Assembly (NCBI GenBank): GCA_021772095.1
Contig: JADYXR010000143.1
Span: 1-54,972, forward strand
Direction: 5' to 3'
DNA: 54,972 bases
Origin: Candidatus Obscuribacter sp.
GTDB taxonomy: Bacteria; Cyanobacteriota; Vampirovibrionia; Obscuribacterales; Obscuribacteraceae
Both the position numbers and the translations under genes were made by a program. This document shows positions 51,856 to 54,972 of this stretch, in pieces (the first letter of the stretch is position 1; every line of letters begins with the position of its first letter). Below the pieces are notes generated by a model, which saw only the letters and a list, made by a program, of their open reading frames with translations, had not been told where the DNA came from and did not search any database.

Positions 51856-53508
51856 CTACCCACCCCGCTCGGAACGGATTAGCGAGGTGTCAATCGCGGG
51901 CTCGTCCGGTTGCGGATACTTAATTTTCCAAACGGAATATCCATTGACCAAACCGACAGGTTCATAATGTTCCAGCGCTTTTCGGACAGCAGGCGTCTCA
52001 AGCATGGCTCGATGAATGCTCCAAAGGCCATTCGATTCTGTTGCAATTATGGTCGGTTTGAACTTCTCGATGTCTTCCGCGATGTCGGAGTAGAAACGTT
52101 CTATCTCTTTGTCCCACTTAGCGTAGGTTTTATCGCCCTTCAGGAACATGTACATAGGCAGTGGAAAGCACCACATATATCTCGTGGACTGCCGCCGATC
52201 CAGGTGCACTAGCATCGGATAGGCGCCGATAAAATTCGTCGTCAGAATCATCACGTTATCGCGCGGTTTAGTCGCTCGCGTGATCAGATCGTTGAGCGTT
52301 GGAAACACAGCCGCAGACGACATGCTGTCTCGCATGAGAAAGACGCTGAGCGATGAGAAGACTCCCGAAAAAAGCAGGAATACAATCACGCTCTGTCGCA
52401 ACGCGGAAAGCGCGGCTAGCTGTTTTTGTCGCTGGGCAACTGCTTGCCATACGACATCAACCAGATTAGCCACTGTCACCGACGCGAGCATGAAATAGCC
52501 AGCCACCATAGGCAGTGCGTGATAAGCCCACCCCTTGCCCTGCAGCAAATATACGCAACACCCCGCCAGAGTCCAGAGCAACAGCGGAAATATCAAGGTC
52601 GACCGCCTGATCATGAACAAGCTCAATAGCGACAATATTGGCACTAGCAGCCGATTACCCATCATTTGACCGCTCGGCATTGCGAAGCTCAGAACAATCC
52701 CAAGATCTGGATTAAAAACAGGATAACCTTGAGCAACGACAGGCACCCAGTGAAAGAAGTATTCACCGATATTCGGTATAAATAATGACAAAACGAAACC
52801 AACAAGGATTGTCACTATTAGCGCCACCACTTCCGGTGCCGACTTCAGCGAATATCTTTCTTGTGGAGTTCGAGTAAAGGCAAGAACCCAGAAGTAGGCT
52901 TCGAGGACTGCGACGATCAGAAGAAACTGCGGCTTAATGAAACACGGCACGGCCAGCCCGATTCCAGCCGCGATTGCGATGTACCGATTGACCGGGTTGG
53001 CAAATGATCTCTGCCATCTCACAAGCAACATGAGCCACATCGCCAGCACGAATAACTGTTCTCGTTGACCGATATGATACATCGAGGCAATCGTAAATAA
53101 CAAAAAACCACAGAATAGTGGTCCGATAGAAAGCCAATCGGAGCGTTTCATATTGCCGGTCGGTCTAACAACTATTATTCCGAGAACGACAGTCAGTGCC
53201 GTATAAGCGACACACAAGAGATTCCAAACCAATGCTACGCCGACGCCCGACACCGCGGTTATAGCCCAGACCGGGACGAACATGTAAAACGCCAGAGGCG
53301 GCACCATGTCAACAAAATCATTGAACGGCTGCCTACCGTCCAATAGTAGACGGGCCCCATGCAATAAGAAAGCGCAGTCGTGATTTAAAAAGTTGGGCTC
53401 TGCGAGCACACGCACCAACAGAAGAGACAATAGCGCCATGCCGGTCACAATCAGTATGTGGACAGGATAACGCGGAAGGTTTGTGTCTGTGCTTTCGAGG
53501 CGCTCCAC
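51856..53508 (-). CDS. Membrane glycosyltransferase-like protein (GT-C type)
   Basis: 550 residues from GTG 53508, with AAGGA upstream. About eleven hydrophobic helices cover residues 15-400. The first outer loop carries FLNHDCAFLLHGARLLLDG and QPFNDFVDMVPPLAFYM, a pattern of the GT39/GT-C fold in which an Asp-containing loop after helix one holds the catalytic acid (here NHDC). The C-terminal 140 residues are soluble and external. Such enzymes transfer sugars from lipid carriers to extracytoplasmic acceptors. The donor and acceptor are unknown. Confidence 0.75.
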   Translation of the reverse strand: MERLESTDTNLPRYPVHILIVTGMALLSLLLVRVLAEPNFLNHDCAFLLHGARLLLDGRQPFNDFVDMVPPLAFYMFVPVWAITAVSGVGVALVWNLLCVAYTALTVVLGIIVVRPTGNMKRSDWLSIGPLFCGFLLFTIASMYHIGQREQLFVLAMWLMLLVRWQRSFANPVNRYIAIAAGIGLAVPCFIKPQFLLIVAVLEAYFWVLAFTRTPQERYSLKSAPEVVALIVTILVGFVLSLFIPNIGEYFFHWVPVVAQGYPVFNPDLGIVLSFAMPSGQMMGNRLLVPILSLLSLFMIRRSTLIFPLLLWTLAGCCVYLLQGKGWAYHALPMVAGYFMLASVTVANLVDVVWQAVAQRQKQLAALSALRQSVIVFLLFSGVFSSLSVFLMRDSMSSAAVFPTLNDLITRATKPRDNVMILTTNFIGAYPMLVHLDRRQSTRYMWCFPLPMYMFLKGDKTYAKWDKEIERFYSDIAEDIEKFKPTIIATESNGLWSIHRAMLETPAVRKALEHYEPVGLVNGYSVWKIKYPQPDEPAIDTSLIRSERGG

Positions 53509-53808
53509 TTACTCTTCCTTATCGGCTCCATTGATTTCTAAATCTTCGAAATCGAATCGACGGCGAACACTGCCTTTGCATCGCATCATTAGGATGAACT
53601 ATACACTCAAATTTCGCTTTACATCTGAGTTGCAGCGCGCTAGCCACGCAATTTTTTGCATCGGCGTGGTGGCGTCGGCGACATCCATTCGGAAAGCTGC
53701 GAATTGTTAGAACCTCGGTCCACTTCGCATCCGTGGGCGTTTAAGTGCTTAAACGGTCGATAATCGAGGAAAGATTTAGATAGCACTAGTGTTTCGACAA
53801 CCTGTGAG
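53509..53808. other. Divergent intergenic region
   Basis: This holds a possible plus-strand promoter, TTGCAT (53576-53581) with an 18-base spacer to TATACA (53600-53605), and a palindrome at 53738-53755. No gene is supported. Confidence 0.45.
53738..53755. promoter_or_regulatory. 18-base palindrome upstream of the TPR gene
   Basis: CGTTTAAG-TG-CTTAAACG is symmetrical in all eight flanking pairs. It lies 53 bases before the TPR start and could be an operator. Confidence 0.4.
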
Positions 53809-54894
53809 ATGTCGAACATTGGTAACTCGATGAGGAGTTTATCCAGCTCAATGGTTCCTGGGCCAGTCCGACCGACAGATGAGAATGAAGATGACGAGGC
53901 TGTGGAATCACAGAACTCTGGCTCTGCCGCGGATGAAATTGGCAATCCTGTACCAACGGATGAGCCGACCTTATCACCAAACGAGAACGACTCTGAACTG
54001 GCACCTGATGTGGTGACACCAGATGCGGTGACAACGCCTGCGACTTCCAATGCCGATCGTAATGATCACCCAAGTGTTCCGACATCCGAAGATTTTGAGA
54101 TCGACGAAACGAAGAATAAAATAGCTGACACATCCGCGGATGGATTGATTGAAACGGGTACTGCCCTGAGCGTACCGAATCCACCGCGCCTGGGCGCTCT
54201 GCAACGCACTAATACAAACGTCTGGACACCAGCTACTCAGGAGAAATTTCGAAACAACTGGAATAACGTTTCGACTTCAGAAGTGGATGAAGCAAGCGGT
54301 CCATCGCAGTTCGAGAGAGGACAAAACTTCAGTCGAGTGCTCAGTGACGACGCCGATCTTCCGAACGAATTACTTATCGATGAAAGCATGGTTACTAAGG
54401 AAACCGCAGAAGCAATGTTTTTGCAGGGTCACATAACCGAGGCATGCCGCCAATATCTCGTTTTGATAGAACGTGCGGAAAGCAGCCTGTTACCCGATGT
54501 TCCGCAGCTAGTCAATTGGTGCGAAGCTCTGACAGACCTCTACATTCTGCTGGATGATCTAGAATCGGCAGTTTCTTTCTATCACAAGACGCGGGTCCTC
54601 ACATCAGAGCGCGAGCCCAGGCTAACTCAAAAATACATTTCAGGTCTGTTGAAATTATCACGTCGCTATGACGAGCATGGTCAATACGCAGATGCCGAAA
54701 GAACGTGCCGCACAGCTATTCTAATCGCTGAAAAGGAACTTGATGATGACGATATACTTCATCATCGAATCGACGAAGCCTACGTTCAACATACGAAATG
54801 CAAAACCGAAAATAGCGCTGGTCCAGACGCTGCTGCAATAGAAGAACAATGCACCACTTTAAGAATGCGTGCTTTGACGTCCTCTCCGTCCTAA
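53809..54894 (+). CDS. TPR protein, C-terminus altered by an element end
   Basis: 361 residues. The first 170 are acidic and low-complexity (DENEDDEAVESQNSGSAADE), without a signal peptide. TPR units follow: AMFLQGHITEACRQYLVLIE, ALTDLYILLDDLESAVSFYH and GLLKLSRRYDEHGQYADAER, of the kinesin-light-chain-like kind. The last residues, ALTSSPS and the TAA stop, are encoded by a GC-rich hairpin sequence that looks like the start of a mobile element at 54874. The original C-terminus may therefore have been longer. Ribosome site is weak. Confidence 0.72.
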   Translation: MSNIGNSMRSLSSSMVPGPVRPTDENEDDEAVESQNSGSAADEIGNPVPTDEPTLSPNENDSELAPDVVTPDAVTTPATSNADRNDHPSVPTSEDFEIDETKNKIADTSADGLIETGTALSVPNPPRLGALQRTNTNVWTPATQEKFRNNWNNVSTSEVDEASGPSQFERGQNFSRVLSDDADLPNELLIDESMVTKETAEAMFLQGHITEACRQYLVLIERAESSLLPDVPQLVNWCEALTDLYILLDDLESAVSFYHKTRVLTSEREPRLTQKYISGLLKLSRRYDEHGQYADAERTCRTAILIAEKELDDDDILHHRIDEAYVQHTKCKTENSAGPDAAAIEEQCTTLRMRALTSSPS

Positions 54895-54972
54895 AGAACG
54901 GGAGATTCCTGGGTTTAGACAGCAACCTGTCTCAGCTCACCACAGGCGATCACGGCGAGCCCCGCCGCTAGA
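54874..54972. mobile_element. Possible IS200/IS605-family (TnpB-type) element end, cut by window
   Basis: TTGAC (54874-54878) is followed by a run of three hairpins: TCTCCGT (54883-54889) with ACGGGAGA (54898-54905), AGACAG/CTGTCT (54917-54932) and CGGCG/CGCCG (54953-54967). The first hairpin plus ATTCCTGG is of the kind I associate with ends of IS200/IS605-group elements, which insert 3' of short targets such as TTGAT and whose right end is transcribed as the TnpB guide RNA. No transposase gene is within the window, so orientation and identity are open. Confidence 0.45.

Overview
The window carries ordinary bacterial chromosomal DNA at roughly half G+C, with about 45 protein genes on both strands, no rRNA or tRNA, no CRISPR array and no complete mobile element. 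The str core (rpsL-rpsG-fusA), smpB, several secreted proteins with tetratricopeptide-like (TPR) repeats, a GT-C type membrane glycosyltransferase and at least six copies of the cyanobacterial HIP1 octamer GCGATCGC, with no photosynthesis genes, fit best with a non-photosynthetic relative of the Cyanobacteria (Melainabacteria/Vampirovibrionia, perhaps Obscuribacterales). That assignment is an inference; nothing in the window proves it.

Layout. 1-7.7 kb: a VOC/PhnB-like protein cut by the left edge, a glycine-zipper/SHOCT protein, an alpha/beta hydrolase, the remnant of a GH16 glucanase, a DUF3142-like gene followed by a large two-part extracytoplasmic protein, and two secreted proteins. 7.7-14.7 kb: an aldo/keto reductase interrupted by an in-frame TGA, divergent from an intact GH3 beta-glucosidase; a DUF302 protein; a frameshifted NT5C nucleotidase divergent from a DeoR regulator; and a DEAD-box helicase with its own promoter and terminator. 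14.8-19.6 kb, mostly minus strand: a lipoprotein, a His/Gly-rich protein, a cysteine/cystathionine synthase, an acyltransferase and an uncharacterised conserved protein. 19.7-28.5 kb, plus strand: an FHA/cyclase-like protein abutting a 5'-3' exonuclease, a START-like protein, a secreted pair ending in a DUF2145-like protein, a DltD/SGNH-like membrane protein, an aminotransferase and a TPR protein. 28.6-36.9 kb: an EamA transporter, a small membrane protein, an MsbA-like ABC exporter, a CHAP-like protein, an HExxH protein, a Tat-exported berberine-bridge-type flavoprotein with an internal tandem repeat, and an ATP-grasp enzyme. 36.9-41.8 kb, minus strand: a tight operon of a glycosyl-hydrolase-like (GHL10) protein, a secreted protein and a TraB/GumN-family protein. 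42-48.5 kb: smpB, a GNAT protein, then rpsL-rpsG-fusA with structured leaders and a terminator straight after fusA (no tuf). 48.7-55 kb: a short Tat-exported DUF1501 protein, a secreted START-like paralogue, a TPR protein, a membrane glycosyltransferase, and a TPR gene whose 3' end runs into what looks like an IS200/IS605-type element end at the right edge.

How it fits together. The window mixes translation housekeeping genes with a large envelope and secretion component: polysaccharide hydrolases (GH3, GHL10, decayed GH16), Tat and Sec substrates, a lipoprotein and an exporter. Three genes (GH16, aldo/keto reductase, NT5C) are visibly broken, each by a different lesion. I did not find one clear, complete new multi-gene system. 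The most promising unexplained items are the FHA-cyclase/exonuclease pair, the GHL10-TraB operon, the in-frame TGA at a conserved Trp, the RNA structures before the His/Gly-rich gene and fusA, and the element end at the right edge.
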